The notes under the pieces: model-generated | Databases searched by the model: none | Told to the model about the DNA's origin: nothing | Seen by the model: the letters and a program-made list of their open reading frames with translations, nothing else | Program-made: the position numbers and the translations under genes | Source of the DNA: Shimia gijangensis | GTDB lineage: Bacteria > Pseudomonadota > Alphaproteobacteria > Rhodobacterales > Rhodobacteraceae | Direction: 5' to 3' | Assembly: GCF_900142085.1 (NCBI RefSeq) | Contig: NZ_FQZQ01000007.1 | Coordinates: 1 to 64,000 of the forward strand | DNA length: 64,000 nucleotides | Part shown: positions 42,800 through 51,326 of the stretch, piece after piece | How the letters are laid out: every line of letters starts with the position of its first letter | Numbering within the stretch: the stretch's first letter is position 1

Positions 42800-42838
42800 T
42801 TGTACAAAACGAACATTTACCGGGAAAGTTTTGTACAA
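42800..42838. promoter_or_regulatory. Paired inverted TTGTACAA sites
   Basis: TTGTACAAAAC (42800-42810) and GTTTTGTACAA (42828-42838) form an 11-bp perfect inverted repeat separated by 17 bases. Each half contains the 8-bp palindrome TTGTACAA, and the two palindromes are 31 bases apart centre to centre (about three turns). They lie 134-172 bases upstream of the DUF1330 start and 26 bases beyond the rimO stop. They look like paired operators for a dimeric regulator I do not recognise. Confidence 0.5.
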
Positions 42839-42863
42839 ACCGGTCATTTCACCGAAAACGCGC

Positions 42864-44249
42864 TCAAACCGTCAATGCACCCCAAAGGTCGTATTCGCCC
42901 GCTTCATCGACCTCAACTGACACGATATCACCCACTGAAAGGTTCTCGGTGCCTTCATCAATGAACAGGTTTCCGTCGATCTCGGGGGCGTCCGCTTTGG
43001 TGCGGCAGGTGGCGATGCCATCGCCGTCAATATCGTCGATAATCACGTCCATTGTCTGACCGACTTTGGCTTCCAGCTTGGCTTCGGAAATGGCCTGCGC
43101 CTTCTCCATAAAGCGGTTCCAACGGTCTTGTTTGACCTCGGCGGGTAAGTGATCCGGCAGCGCGTTCGAGCGCGCTCCGTCGACATTTTCATATTGAAAA
43201 CAACCCACTCGGTCCAGTTGTGCTTCGTCCATCCAATCCAATAGATGCTGGAATTCGGCCTCGGTCTCTCCGGGGTAGCCGACGATAAAGGTCGAGCGCA
43301 GGGTGATGTCGGGGCAAGTGTCACGCCACGCGGCGATTTCGGTCAGAGTTTTCGCCGTGTGCGCCGGGCGCGCCATACGTTTCAGGACATCCGGGTGCGA
43401 ATGTTGAAACGGGATGTCCAGATAGGGCAGGATTAACCCATCGGCCATCAGTGGGATCAAGTCGCGCACATGTGGATAAGGATAGACATAATGCAAGCGA
43501 ATCCAGGCGTCTAACTGCCCAAGTTCACGTGCCAGATCGGTGATATGGCTGCGCACTTCGCGGTCTTTCCACGGGTGGGTCGAGTATTTGCGATCGAGCC
43601 CATAAGCCGAGGTATCCTGAGAGATCACCAACAGCTCTTTGACGCCGCTTTCCACCAGCTTTTCCGCCTCACGCAGGATGGCATGAACGGGCCTTGACGC
43701 CAGTTTTCCGCGCATATCGGGGATAATGCAGAACTTGCACTTATGGTTGCAACCTTCTGAAATCTTTAGGTAACTATAGTGACGCGGGGTGAGGGACACG
43801 CCGGAGGCTGGCAACAGATCGACAAACGGATCAGGGTCCGGCGGCACGGCAGAATGCACCGCGTCCAACACCTGTTCGTACTGATGCGGGCCCGTCACAG
43901 CGAGCACTTTGGGATGCGCACCTGTGATGAATTCTGGCTCGGCCCCCAGGCATCCCGTGACAATTACCTTACCGTTTTCGTGCAAGGCCTCTCCGATCGC
44001 TTCAAGGCTTTCCGCCTTAGCCGAATCCAGAAATCCGCAGGTGTTCACAATCACCGCATCGGCCCCGGAATAGTCGGGCGAAACACCATACCCTTCGGCG
44101 CGCAGCCGGGTGAGAATGCGTTCGCTGTCGACCAAGGCTTTGGGGCAGCCCAACGACACCATGCCGATGGTCGGCTGGCCAGGGCGGTTGGTTCCTGTGA
44201 CTTGGGCACGGGCGAGGTCGGGGCGAAGGTCTGGCGGGTTCTGGGTCAT
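42864..44249 (-). CDS. rimO: Ribosomal protein uS12 methylthiotransferase RimO
   Basis: The 461-residue radical-SAM enzyme adds a methylthio group to an aspartate of ribosomal protein S12. The N-terminal MTTase domain has cysteines in [23 protein letters not shown] and [10 protein letters not shown]. The SAM-binding cluster is [11 protein letters not shown], and the TRAM domain is at the C-terminus. The ATG at 44249 begins MTQNPPDL; the in-frame frame to 44315 was rejected because its N-terminus has no homology. The gene is monocistronic in this window. Confidence 0.93.
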   Translation of the reverse strand: MTQNPPDLRPDLARAQVTGTNRPGQPTIGMVSLGCPKALVDSERILTRLRAEGYGVSPDYSGADAVIVNTCGFLDSAKAESLEAIGEALHENGKVIVTGCLGAEPEFITGAHPKVLAVTGPHQYEQVLDAVHSAVPPDPDPFVDLLPASGVSLTPRHYSYLKISEGCNHKCKFCIIPDMRGKLASRPVHAILREAEKLVESGVKELLVISQDTSAYGLDRKYSTHPWKDREVRSHITDLARELGQLDAWIRLHYVYPYPHVRDLIPLMADGLILPYLDIPFQHSHPDVLKRMARPAHTAKTLTEIAAWRDTCPDITLRSTFIVGYPGETEAEFQHLLDWMDEAQLDRVGCFQYENVDGARSNALPDHLPAEVKQDRWNRFMEKAQAISEAKLEAKVGQTMDVIIDDIDGDGIATCRTKADAPEIDGNLFIDEGTENLSVGDIVSVEVDEAGEYDLWGALTV

Positions 44250-44402
44250 GGCGGGCCGTATAGGGGATGGGGAAGGTGAAAGCAAAGATTCATAGGGCGG
44301 AAGGAGACAGACCATATCTCACCCACAGTTGAGCGCATGGCCATTGCGCCTTTGCCCTGCAGGAGGCTAGGCTGATCCTGAGCAGTATTGTTGAGGGTTC
44401 CC

Positions 44403-46328
44403 ATGCGTTTGATCCGGATTTTGTTGATGGTGGTCGTGGCTTTGGTCATCGGCCTTGTGGTTCTTGTGATTGCCCTGCCGGGTGAAAAGATTGCGCGGAT
44501 CGCAGCAGATCAGGTGAAGTCTTATACAGGTCGTGATCTGGTGTTTGACGGTAAGGTCGGGATCAGCTGGTATCCGGTGTTTGGCGTGGCCACGGGGCCG
44601 GTGAGCCTGAGCAATGCGGAGTGGTCCGACGCGGGGCCGATGTTTCGTGCCGAAAGTGCCGCGATTGGCGTCGATGTGATGAGCCTGATTGGCGGAGACA
44701 TTCGTGTCACACGGATTGAAGCGGTCAAACCGGATGTATTGCTTGAGGTTGCCAAAGACGGACGCGCCAATTGGGAGCTGTTTGGCAATGAGGCTGCCTC
44801 TGCGGCTCCGGCGGGGGCTGGGCAAAACGAGTCAGGCGGCGCGCTAATTCTTGAAAACCTGAAAATCCGCGACGCCCGGTTGCGCTATGTTGATCATGGC
44901 GGCGAAAGCTTTGAGATTGCGGATGTGGATGCTCAGCTGAAATGGCCCGATCCACGCAAGCCTGCGAAGATTTCGCTGACCCTGCGCCCGGCGGATGACG
45001 CGGTGACGGTGACTGCCACGGTGAATGATCTTGAGGCGTTGATGAACGGTCAGGTGGCCGGTGTTGTGGCTGAAATGCAGGCCGCCGGTGCCAAAGTGAC
45101 ATTTGACGGGCGCGCGGGCATTGCACCTCAACTGGGCGGGCTGCTGGATGCGTCGGTGCCCAATCCGGACAAGCTGATGGCGGCTTTGGGCTTGCCTGCG
45201 GCTGGGATTGCTGGCCCTGCGTCGATGCGCGGCCAGATCACCTATACCAAGGACGGGCGGTTTACATTGCGCGAAGGCAGCCTGACGGCCCTGGGTAATT
45301 CGTTGAGCGCGCAAGCGGATGTGGCCACGGCGGGCAGAAAACCGGTGGTGACAGCGCAATTTGTGGCCGGAAAACTGGACCTTAGCGCCTTTGGAAACAG
45401 CGGGGGAGACGCGCAGTCCGATGGCGGGGATACCGGATGGTCCAAAGCGGCCATCGATGCCAGCGGTCTGGCGGCGATTGATGGTGAGATTGCTTTGGCA
45501 GCTGAGGCGATCGATCTGGGGAACCTGAAATTTGGTCGCTCACGCATGGTGGTCAAGATTGACAATTCGCGGGCTGTGTTTTTGCTCAATGAGTTGAACG
45601 CCTATGAGGGGCAGGTGACGGGACAGTTTGTCGCCAATAACCGCAGTGGTCTGTCGGTGGGTGGCAAGATGAAAGTGGCCGGGGTTGAGTTGAAAAGCGT
45701 TCTCAAGGACACAATGGAAATCTCGCGGTTTTCGGGCAAAGCCGCCGTGGACTTTTCGTTTCTGGGTGTCGGCCAGTCAGTACACGCCATCATGAATTCC
45801 CTGAAAGGGGATGCATCGGTCAAAGTCGGGCAGGGCACAATAGCGGGTATTGATCTGGACAGGTTATTGCGCGGCATCCCGGGAGGCGGCACCACGGTGT
45901 TTGACGCGTTGACCGGCACGGCGGTGATTGAAAAAGGCGTGCTCAGCAATGACGACCTGCTGCTGGAGTTGCCAAGCGTGATTGCCAAGGGGGAAGGTGT
46001 TGTGGGGCTGGGCACGCGCACGATTGACTACCTCTTCACCCCACAAATCCGATCGTCAGACGACCAGGGGCTGGCCATTCCGGTGCTTGTCAAAGGCAGC
46101 TGGGATGACCCGAGCATTCGCCCACAATTGGACAAGGCCCTGGGGGTTGATCTGGAAGCCGAGAAAGAAAAGCTGAAAGACGAGGCCGATGCAGCGTTGA
46201 AGGACAAACTGAATGAAGAATTAAACCTTGCGCCAGACGATGAGCGGTCGACCGAAGAGGCCATTCAGGACAAATTGGAAGACGAGGTGAAGGATAAATT
46301 GCTGGACCTGTTGGGCGGGGGCGACTGA
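44403..46328 (+). CDS. AsmA-family protein
   Basis: The 641-residue protein has one N-terminal transmembrane helix (MRLIRILLMVVVALVIGLVVLVIALPG) and a long beta-rich periplasmic part typical of AsmA and related chorein-like lipid-transfer bridges. Conserved AsmA pieces are GKVGISWYPVFGVATGPVSLSNAEW near the start and GKAAVDFSFLGVGQSVHAIMNSLKGDASVKVGQGTIAGIDL near residue 450. The C-terminal 60 residues are highly charged and helical. AsmA proteins help maintain the outer membrane. The start at 44403 follows TGAGGG; a TTG at 44388 would add five residues. Confidence 0.88.
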   Translation: MRLIRILLMVVVALVIGLVVLVIALPGEKIARIAADQVKSYTGRDLVFDGKVGISWYPVFGVATGPVSLSNAEWSDAGPMFRAESAAIGVDVMSLIGGDIRVTRIEAVKPDVLLEVAKDGRANWELFGNEAASAAPAGAGQNESGGALILENLKIRDARLRYVDHGGESFEIADVDAQLKWPDPRKPAKISLTLRPADDAVTVTATVNDLEALMNGQVAGVVAEMQAAGAKVTFDGRAGIAPQLGGLLDASVPNPDKLMAALGLPAAGIAGPASMRGQITYTKDGRFTLREGSLTALGNSLSAQADVATAGRKPVVTAQFVAGKLDLSAFGNSGGDAQSDGGDTGWSKAAIDASGLAAIDGEIALAAEAIDLGNLKFGRSRMVVKIDNSRAVFLLNELNAYEGQVTGQFVANNRSGLSVGGKMKVAGVELKSVLKDTMEISRFSGKAAVDFSFLGVGQSVHAIMNSLKGDASVKVGQGTIAGIDLDRLLRGIPGGGTTVFDALTGTAVIEKGVLSNDDLLLELPSVIAKGEGVVGLGTRTIDYLFTPQIRSSDDQGLAIPVLVKGSWDDPSIRPQLDKALGVDLEAEKEKLKDEADAALKDKLNEELNLAPDDERSTEEAIQDKLEDEVKDKLLDLLGGGD

Positions 46329-46344
46329 CCGTGCGAACCCTTCA

Positions 46345-47544
46345 ATGCTAGGCGCGGCGCAAACCCCGCCACGCATGGCCACGCTGATCTTGCTGACAGC
46401 GATTTCCATTCTGACATTGAATATGTTTCTGCCGTCACTAGCGCATATGGCGGATGATTTCGGCGTGGACTATGCCTTGGTCAATTTAACGGTCGCAGGA
46501 TACCTCGCCGTCACTTCTGTTCTACAGCTGATTTTTGGACCGTTGTCGGATCGGTATGGGCGTCGACCTGTTCTTTTGGTGGGGCTGGTGTTGTTTTGCC
46601 TTGCCTCTTTAGGGTGCTTGCTGGCCCAGGATTTTTGGTGGTTTCTGACCTTTCGCGTGCTTCAGGGGGCGGTGATTTCCGGCTCAGTGCTCAGCCGGGC
46701 GGTGGTGCGTGATATTGCGCCACCTCAACAGGCGGCCAGCATTCTGGGCTATATCGCCATGGTGATGGCCATTGCGCCGTTTCTCGGGCCCAGCTTTGGT
46801 GGCCTGTTGGATCAGTGGTTCGGATGGCGCGCGTCTTTTCTGGCCTTTTCCTTTATGGGGGTGGGGCTGTTGGCACTGGTCTGGGTCGATCTGGGCGAAA
46901 CTAATCTCACGCCGTCGGAGACCTTTACCAAACAGTTTCTGGCTTACCCCGAGTTGATCCGGTCACGTCGGTTCTGGGGCTATTCGTTGTGTTTGGCGTT
47001 TTCCGTGGGCGCGTTTTACTCTTTTTTAGGGGGTGCTGCGCTGGTTTCGACAACCGAATTCGATTTGACAACCGCGCAACTGGGGTTGGGCATGGGCTCA
47101 ATCACCGGCGGGTTTGCCTTTGGCAATTTTCTCTCGGGGCGATTGTCGACGCGGTTTTCGCTGACAACGATGATGATTATTGGCAGGTTGACCGCCTGTG
47201 CAGGGCTGCTGGCTGGATTGCTGTTTGTTTTGATAGGTGTGGTTGAAGTGCCGACCTATTTTGGCGCTGTGGTTCTGGTGGGCATGGGCAACGGTTTAAC
47301 TTTGCCTGCGGCCAACGCCGGATCCATGTCGGTACGGCCCAGACTGGCAGGCAGTGCTTCGGGGTTGTCTGGTGCGTTGATGATGGCCGGAGGCGCCGCT
47401 TTGACGTCTTTGGCCGGAACGTTGCTGTCTCCGGGTAATGCCGCCTGGCTTTTGTTGGTCATTATGTTGATTTCGTCCTTTGCGGGTTTGTTGGCTGCGC
47501 TTTACGTGCGCCGGATCGATTTGCACGAAGGCGCACCCTATTGA
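46345..47544 (+). CDS. MFS transporter, Bcr/CflA drug-resistance type
   Basis: The 399-residue inner-membrane protein has about twelve hydrophobic segments and the MFS motif A in GPLSDRYGRRPVLLVG near residue 70. The Bcr/CflA family pumps out bicyclomycin, sulfonamides or other small molecules. The next reading frame is 188 bases away and the AsmA-like gene ends 16 bases before it, so it may be cotranscribed with that gene. Start codon ATG 46345 was chosen because it directly precedes the first helix. Confidence 0.88.
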   Translation: MLGAAQTPPRMATLILLTAISILTLNMFLPSLAHMADDFGVDYALVNLTVAGYLAVTSVLQLIFGPLSDRYGRRPVLLVGLVLFCLASLGCLLAQDFWWFLTFRVLQGAVISGSVLSRAVVRDIAPPQQAASILGYIAMVMAIAPFLGPSFGGLLDQWFGWRASFLAFSFMGVGLLALVWVDLGETNLTPSETFTKQFLAYPELIRSRRFWGYSLCLAFSVGAFYSFLGGAALVSTTEFDLTTAQLGLGMGSITGGFAFGNFLSGRLSTRFSLTTMMIIGRLTACAGLLAGLLFVLIGVVEVPTYFGAVVLVGMGNGLTLPAANAGSMSVRPRLAGSASGLSGALMMAGGAALTSLAGTLLSPGNAAWLLLVIMLISSFAGLLAALYVRRIDLHEGAPY

Positions 47545-47577
47545 CAGAACGGCTCCATTTGTGAGACCTCCGTGCCC

Positions 47578-47628
47578 ATGACACTGAAACGCCTTATCAG
47601 CACAGTCTATTATCCCCTGACCACATAG
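47578..47628 (+). CDS. Possible leader peptide with tandem tyrosines, upstream of tyrA
   Basis: A 16-codon frame reads MTLKRLISTVYYPLTT and contains two adjacent Tyr codons near its end. It lies 105 bases upstream of a TyrA-like dehydrogenase and in front of overlapping base-paired elements. That is the layout of ribosome-mediated attenuators of amino acid genes. The ribosome binding site is weak (GTGAGA), and two Tyr codons may be chance. It is offered as a hypothesis. Confidence 0.25.
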   Translation: MTLKRLISTVYYPLTT

Positions 47629-47647
47629 GTGGCGGGGCTTTAAGCAT

Positions 47648-47723
47648 GTTCAACCGCCGCGTGGCCGGAGGTTGAGCAACGAGGCAAATCATCCCGAAAG
47701 ACACGCGGCCCTTATGGCAAGGG
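47648..47723 (+). ncRNA. Structured leader upstream of the tyrA-like gene, with overlapping stems and an SD-sequestering hairpin
   Basis: Three pairings can be drawn. GTTCAACC (47648-47655) pairs with GGTTGAGC (47670-47677). GCCGCGTG (47656-47663) pairs with CACGCGGC (47702-47709). CCCTT (47709-47713) pairs with AAGGG (47719-47723), which covers the ribosome binding site of the ATG at 47733. The first two interlock like a pseudoknot or are alternatives, and the last two share base 47709. This is the form of a translational switch. I do not recognise a known riboswitch class; SAM-II does not fit its consensus. Confidence 0.35.
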
Positions 47724-47732
47724 AACCCCGTG

Positions 47733-48524
47733 ATGGGTATTGATAAACAAGATACAGCAAGGCCAAGTCTTGGCCTGATTGGCTTTGGTGCCTTTGGCCG
47801 ATTGGTGGCAGCAACCTTGGTGGACCACTTTGACCTGACGGTATGTGATCCCGGCTATGTCCAGGCGACCCTGCCGGACGGGCGTCTGTGCCGGATGGGG
47901 ACGCTTGCAGATGTGGCCAGGTTGGATGTTGTTGTGATGGCAGTGCCTGTGGCGCGCTTGCATCATCTTTGCACCACTTTGGCGCCTCTACTCAGCCCCG
48001 GCACTCTGGTTTTGGATGTGGGATCGGTCAAGGTTGAGCCTGTTGCCATCATGCAGGAGCTTTTGCCGGATCATGTCGACATTGTTGCTACGCATCCTTT
48101 GTTTGGGCCGCAAAGTGCAAAAGATGGTGTGGAGGGGCATAAAGTGGTGCTGTGCCCTGTACGGGGGCAACGGCTCAGGTCGGTTGCCAGAGTTCTGCGG
48201 CGACTCGGACTCAAAGTGATTGTGGAATGTGCTGAGGCGCATGATCGTGAGGCCGCGATGGTGCAAGGGCTGACACATCTGATTGCCAAAGTTCTGGTGG
48301 GCCTTGGTCCCTTGCCCGAGCGCATGACCACGGCGAGTTTCGACCTTTTGCGAGAGGCGGTGGGGATGGTGAAAGATGACCCGCCCACGGTGCTGCACGC
48401 GATCGAGGTGGCCAATCCATACTCGGCTGAAGTGCGCGAGGCGTTTTTTGCCCACGCAGATACATTGCGTGCGCATTTTGATGCCGACAGAGAACGTAAT
48501 CCAAAGGAAAACCCCACAGCCTGA
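47733..48524 (+). CDS. Prephenate/arogenate dehydrogenase-like protein (TyrA family)
   Basis: The protein of about 263 residues has an N-terminal Rossmann motif GLIGFGAFGRLVAATL, the catalytic-type block VATHPLFGPQSAKDG and a helical C-terminal part. Cytoplasmic TyrA proteins oxidise prephenate or arogenate on the tyrosine pathway with NAD(P). It is shorter than fused TyrA and has no chorismate-mutase or ACT domain. The ATG at 47733 was chosen with AAGGGA as ribosome binding site; an adjacent GTG at 47730 is also possible. A leader with base-paired elements precedes it. Confidence 0.78.
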   Translation: MGIDKQDTARPSLGLIGFGAFGRLVAATLVDHFDLTVCDPGYVQATLPDGRLCRMGTLADVARLDVVVMAVPVARLHHLCTTLAPLLSPGTLVLDVGSVKVEPVAIMQELLPDHVDIVATHPLFGPQSAKDGVEGHKVVLCPVRGQRLRSVARVLRRLGLKVIVECAEAHDREAAMVQGLTHLIAKVLVGLGPLPERMTTASFDLLREAVGMVKDDPPTVLHAIEVANPYSAEVREAFFAHADTLRAHFDADRERNPKENPTA

Positions 48525-48538
48525 AGGCCATGGGGTTT
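48508..48538. terminator. Terminator hairpin at the tyrA-like stop codon
   Basis: AAACCCCA (48509-48516) pairs with TGGGGTTT (48531-48538), with an inner GCC-TGAA-GGC stem (48519-48528). The stem overlaps the stop codon at 48522-48524. It lies between convergent genes (tyrA-like and gcrA) and probably serves both. Confidence 0.65.
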
Positions 48539-48572
48539 GCTGGTTTATTATGTGTCGGCTGATGCCGACAAG

Positions 48573-49145
48573 TTAGCGTTTGCGATCGCGTCGCGCGCTC
48601 ATTGGTTGGAAGGCAACGCCAACATGGGCTTCGCAATAGGGTTTGCCAGCCTTGACTGGCAAGCCGCAGAACCAGAAATCATCTGTGGCAGGGTCGCCAA
48701 CAGGCCACTTGCAAGTGCGCTCGGTCAATTCCATCAGCGACAACCGTTTGGCTGATTTTTCAATCTCGCTCACTTTGGCAAGCGCTTCGGGGCTGATTTC
48801 ATTGGCCGAAGGTTGCGGTGGCAGGGGCTGGCCTGCGGGAATGATCGCCCGACGCGCTGCTGACATCGCAGGTTTGGCCGCAACCGGTTCCGGTTTGGGC
48901 TCCGCCTTGGGGGCCGCCGCTTTGGGCGCGGCCCTTGGCTTGGGGGCTGCCTTAGGCTTTGGGTCTGCTTTGGGCTTGGCGTCAGCCTTGGTGGTGGTCG
49001 CGCGGTTGGACAGGCCAAGGCGGTGCACCTTGCCGATCACAGCGTTGCGGGTCACGCCACCCAGCTCTTTGGCGATCTGGCTGGCCGACTGGCCCTCGCC
49101 CCACATCTTCTTCAACAACTCTACGCGTTCGTCGGTCCAGGACAT
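48573..49145 (-). CDS. gcrA: Cell-cycle regulator GcrA
   Basis: The 190-residue protein starts MSWTDERVELLKKMWGEGQSASQIAKELGGVTRNAVIGKVHRLGL, the conserved GcrA helix-turn-helix. A long Lys/Pro/Ala-rich linker (about 50-100) and a C-terminal zinc-like domain with C-x-W and C-x-L-P (TCKWPVGD and FWFCGLPVKAGKPYCEAH) follow. GcrA binds sigma-70 RNA polymerase and activates promoters carrying GANTC sites methylated by CcrM in alphaproteobacteria. The start has a GGGGAA ribosome binding site. It is divergent from the ABC-2 permease, and a GANTC site lies between them. Confidence 0.94.
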   Translation of the reverse strand: MSWTDERVELLKKMWGEGQSASQIAKELGGVTRNAVIGKVHRLGLSNRATTTKADAKPKADPKPKAAPKPRAAPKAAAPKAEPKPEPVAAKPAMSAARRAIIPAGQPLPPQPSANEISPEALAKVSEIEKSAKRLSLMELTERTCKWPVGDPATDDFWFCGLPVKAGKPYCEAHVGVAFQPMSARRDRKR

Positions 49146-49270
49146 TCAATGTTCCCCAATTAAAAAACGGCCCGTAGCGAGCCGTCACGCATTTCTTGGT
49201 CAGGGGCCTATTTTAGTCACCCTTGTCCGAGTTACAAGGCAGAGAATCAGCGAAACGGGGGCTTGAGGCC

Positions 49271-50071
49271 ATGAATCAGCTTGAAATGGGTGTGCGCCGC
49301 TTTGGTCGGGTGAACTGGTTGGGGCTTTACACGCTTGCCAGCCGCGAAATCACCCGGTTTGTAGTGGTGTGGACACAGACCCTTTTGGCACCGTTGGTGA
49401 CCGCCGGTTTGTTCCTGATGATCTTTACGATTGCGGTGGGATCGCGCCGGGGCGAGGTCATGGGGGTCCCGTTTATCGAATTTCTGGCACCAGGGATTTT
49501 GATGATGACAGTGATCCAGAACAGTTTTGCCAATGTGTCGTCGTCTTTGGTTATTTCCAAAGTGCAGGGCAATATTGTCGACACGCTGATGCCCCCCCTT
49601 GCGCCACTGGAAATGGTTCTGGGGTATTTGGCAGGTGGCGTGGTGCGCGGGCTGTTTGTGGCGGTTGCAATATGTCTGGGGCTTTGGGTGTTTCTGGGGA
49701 TCGGCGTTGCCCATCCCTTGTGGGCGCTGATTTTTGTTCTTCTGGGCGGCGCCTTTTTGGGAGCGGTCGGGATCATCGCAGGTATTTTCGCCAACAAGTT
49801 CGATCAGATGGCAGCGATTACTAATTTCATCGTGACACCTTTGGCGTTTTTGTCGGGCACGTTTTATTCAGTGACGGCGTTGCCGCCAGTGCTGCAGGTG
49901 ATCACGCGATTTAACCCGATCTTCTATCTGATTGATGGGGCCAGATATGGGGTGATTGGTGTGTCGGACGGCTCACCCGTGCTTGGGCTGGCGGTTGTCG
50001 GTGGGGCGACGCTGGGCCTGTGTTGGGTGGCCTGGGCGATGATGAAGCGCGGCTATCGGTTGAAAAGCTAA
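49271..50071 (+). CDS. ABC-2 type transporter permease without an adjacent ATPase
   Basis: The 266-residue protein has six hydrophobic segments and belongs to the ABC-2 exporter family (WTQTLLAPLVTAGLFLMIFTIAVGSRRGEV, then PLAFLSGTFYSVTALPPVLQVITRFNPIFYLIDGARYGVIG, typical of the family). Such proteins, for example DrrB, NodJ or YadH, export drugs, glycans or lipids with a separate ATPase. No ATPase is encoded nearby, so it must use one from elsewhere. The start at 49271 has TTGAGG upstream; an in-frame ATG at 49223 would add 16 residues. Confidence 0.88.
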   Translation: MNQLEMGVRRFGRVNWLGLYTLASREITRFVVVWTQTLLAPLVTAGLFLMIFTIAVGSRRGEVMGVPFIEFLAPGILMMTVIQNSFANVSSSLVISKVQGNIVDTLMPPLAPLEMVLGYLAGGVVRGLFVAVAICLGLWVFLGIGVAHPLWALIFVLLGGAFLGAVGIIAGIFANKFDQMAAITNFIVTPLAFLSGTFYSVTALPPVLQVITRFNPIFYLIDGARYGVIGVSDGSPVLGLAVVGGATLGLCWVAWAMMKRGYRLKS

Positions 50072-50079
50072 GTCACTGA

Positions 50080-50102
50080 GAAACCCGCCTTTGTGGCGTT
50101 TC
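50080..50102 (+). terminator. Candidate terminator after the ABC-2 permease
   Basis: GAAAC (50080-50084) pairs with GTTTC (50098-50102), and GCC (50087-50089) pairs with GGC (50095-50097), with a two-base bulge between. It lies 9 bases after the stop codon. There is no long T-run. Confidence 0.45.
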
Positions 50103-50120
50103 CACCATACCTACTACTGT

Positions 50121-50142
50121 GAGCATTTTTGAAAAAGTGAAG
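50121..50142. repeat. Intergenic repeat, copy 3 (degenerate dyad)
   Basis: GAGCATTTTTGAAAAAGTG (from 50121) matches the core of the repeats at 6330-6351 and 11435-11456 with a few changes, and it keeps a near-palindromic arm. It lies 3 bases 3' of the EamA gene that is read on the minus strand. The GC-rich hairpin of the other copies is missing. Confidence 0.5.
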
Positions 50143-50145
50143 CTG

Positions 50146-51021
50146 TTAGCGATTGCGCGTTTCGCGCCAGGCCAGAATGCCAGCGCTGGCCAGAATCAGG
50201 GTGGCACCTGCAATGCTGATCTTGTCTGGGAGTACGTGGAAGACGGCAGCGTCGTAAAACGCGGCAAAGGCCAAGGCACAGTAAAAGAAGGGTGCAACAA
50301 AGCTGGCGTCGGCCATGCGCATGGCATTAACGAAACAAGTTTGTGCCGATGCCATCAGAATGCCAATGCCTGCCAGTGCCAACCATTGTGCCGACGTTGG
50401 AGATTGCCAGACAATTACGGTGGCGATGCTGGAGATCACCAACCCCAAAGCATTGTTCACCAAAAGAATTTGGAACGGCGTTTCCTTACCCGACAACAGT
50501 TTGATGAAGATCACTTCGGCCCCAAGAAACAGCGCCGAGGCCACGGCGATCAGCGCGCCAATCTGAAGTGCACCCGCACCGGGACGCATGAGAACGAAAG
50601 CGCCGATCAAAGCGATTGCGGTAGAGCCCCACCGCCATGGTCCAATGCGCTCCCCGAGAAAGGGAATGGCAAACAGCATGCCAAACACAGGGTTGAGAAA
50701 GCTGATTGCGGTGGCATCAGACAAGGGGATAAAGGCGGCGGCGGCAAACATCATGGTGACACCCAGCCAACCCAGTGTTGAGCGCCCCAGATGCCAACCC
50801 CAGCTTGGCCGCGTAAAAGCAGGTCGCATTATCAATGCGGCGCTGAATATCGCAATAAAAGCGAACAAAAACCGGCCGTGGCTGATTTGTAGTGCATGCA
50901 ATGGAGGGCCAAGTGCGTCTGTACCCAAAGCCTTGGCCAGCAACGTGGTGCCAGCGGCAAAGGCCGACGCTGCAACGGTTAAAGCCGCGGCAAGGGCTGG
51001 GTTTTGAGGCGGGTGAACCAT
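50146..51021 (-). CDS. DMT-superfamily (EamA) permease
   Basis: The 291-residue inner-membrane protein has about ten hydrophobic helices in two EamA halves (NPALAAALTVAASAFAAGTTLLAKALG at the start; PFQILLVNNALGLVISSIATVIVW in the second half). Substrate unknown. It is a different member from the one at 2082: alignment by eye gives only family-level similarity. It is divergent from argD across a 305-base region that contains no gene. Confidence 0.85.
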   Translation of the reverse strand: MVHPPQNPALAAALTVAASAFAAGTTLLAKALGTDALGPPLHALQISHGRFLFAFIAIFSAALIMRPAFTRPSWGWHLGRSTLGWLGVTMMFAAAAFIPLSDATAISFLNPVFGMLFAIPFLGERIGPWRWGSTAIALIGAFVLMRPGAGALQIGALIAVASALFLGAEVIFIKLLSGKETPFQILLVNNALGLVISSIATVIVWQSPTSAQWLALAGIGILMASAQTCFVNAMRMADASFVAPFFYCALAFAAFYDAAVFHVLPDKISIAGATLILASAGILAWRETRNR

Positions 51022-51326
51022 AGTGCGAGCTTTTGACGTGGGTGTGGCGGTGTTGCAAGGTCAAAGACCTGATCGAGAATTTAGGGGGTTCTCAAGCGCA
51101 AATTGCATCGCTAGAGAGGCGTCATGGAAACCACTTTCGCTCAAAAAGGCCTCCGACGCCTGCGATGCAATCGACGCCGATAAACCGGCTGCGATACGAT
51201 TTGGTGCGCTCATAGCGCAGCGAGTTTCCTAAAAAACCGCGCCGGATGGGCGCACTTCATTCTCAAATTATTGACTTGATCGCCCACGTGGGGCAACCAC
51301 GGGGCTTCCTATATGAGGACCGGACT
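51022..51326. other. Divergent region between EamA and argD, 305 bases
   Basis: I see no gene here. CCCACGTGGG (51283-51292) is a perfect 10-bp palindrome 34 bases before the argD start, and TTGACT (51271-51276) could be a -35 element of the argD promoter. No ARG-box-like repeat was recognised. Confidence 0.45.

Noticed and set aside
46331-46351. GTG start of a short frame just before the MFS gene
   Set aside because: GTG at 46331 meets a stop codon after six codons, so it cannot be the start of the transporter.
47648-47723. SAM-II or SAM/SAH riboswitch in the tyrA leader
   Set aside because: The pairing layout is pseudoknot-like, but the conserved core bases of those classes are not present and the downstream gene is not a methionine or SAM gene.
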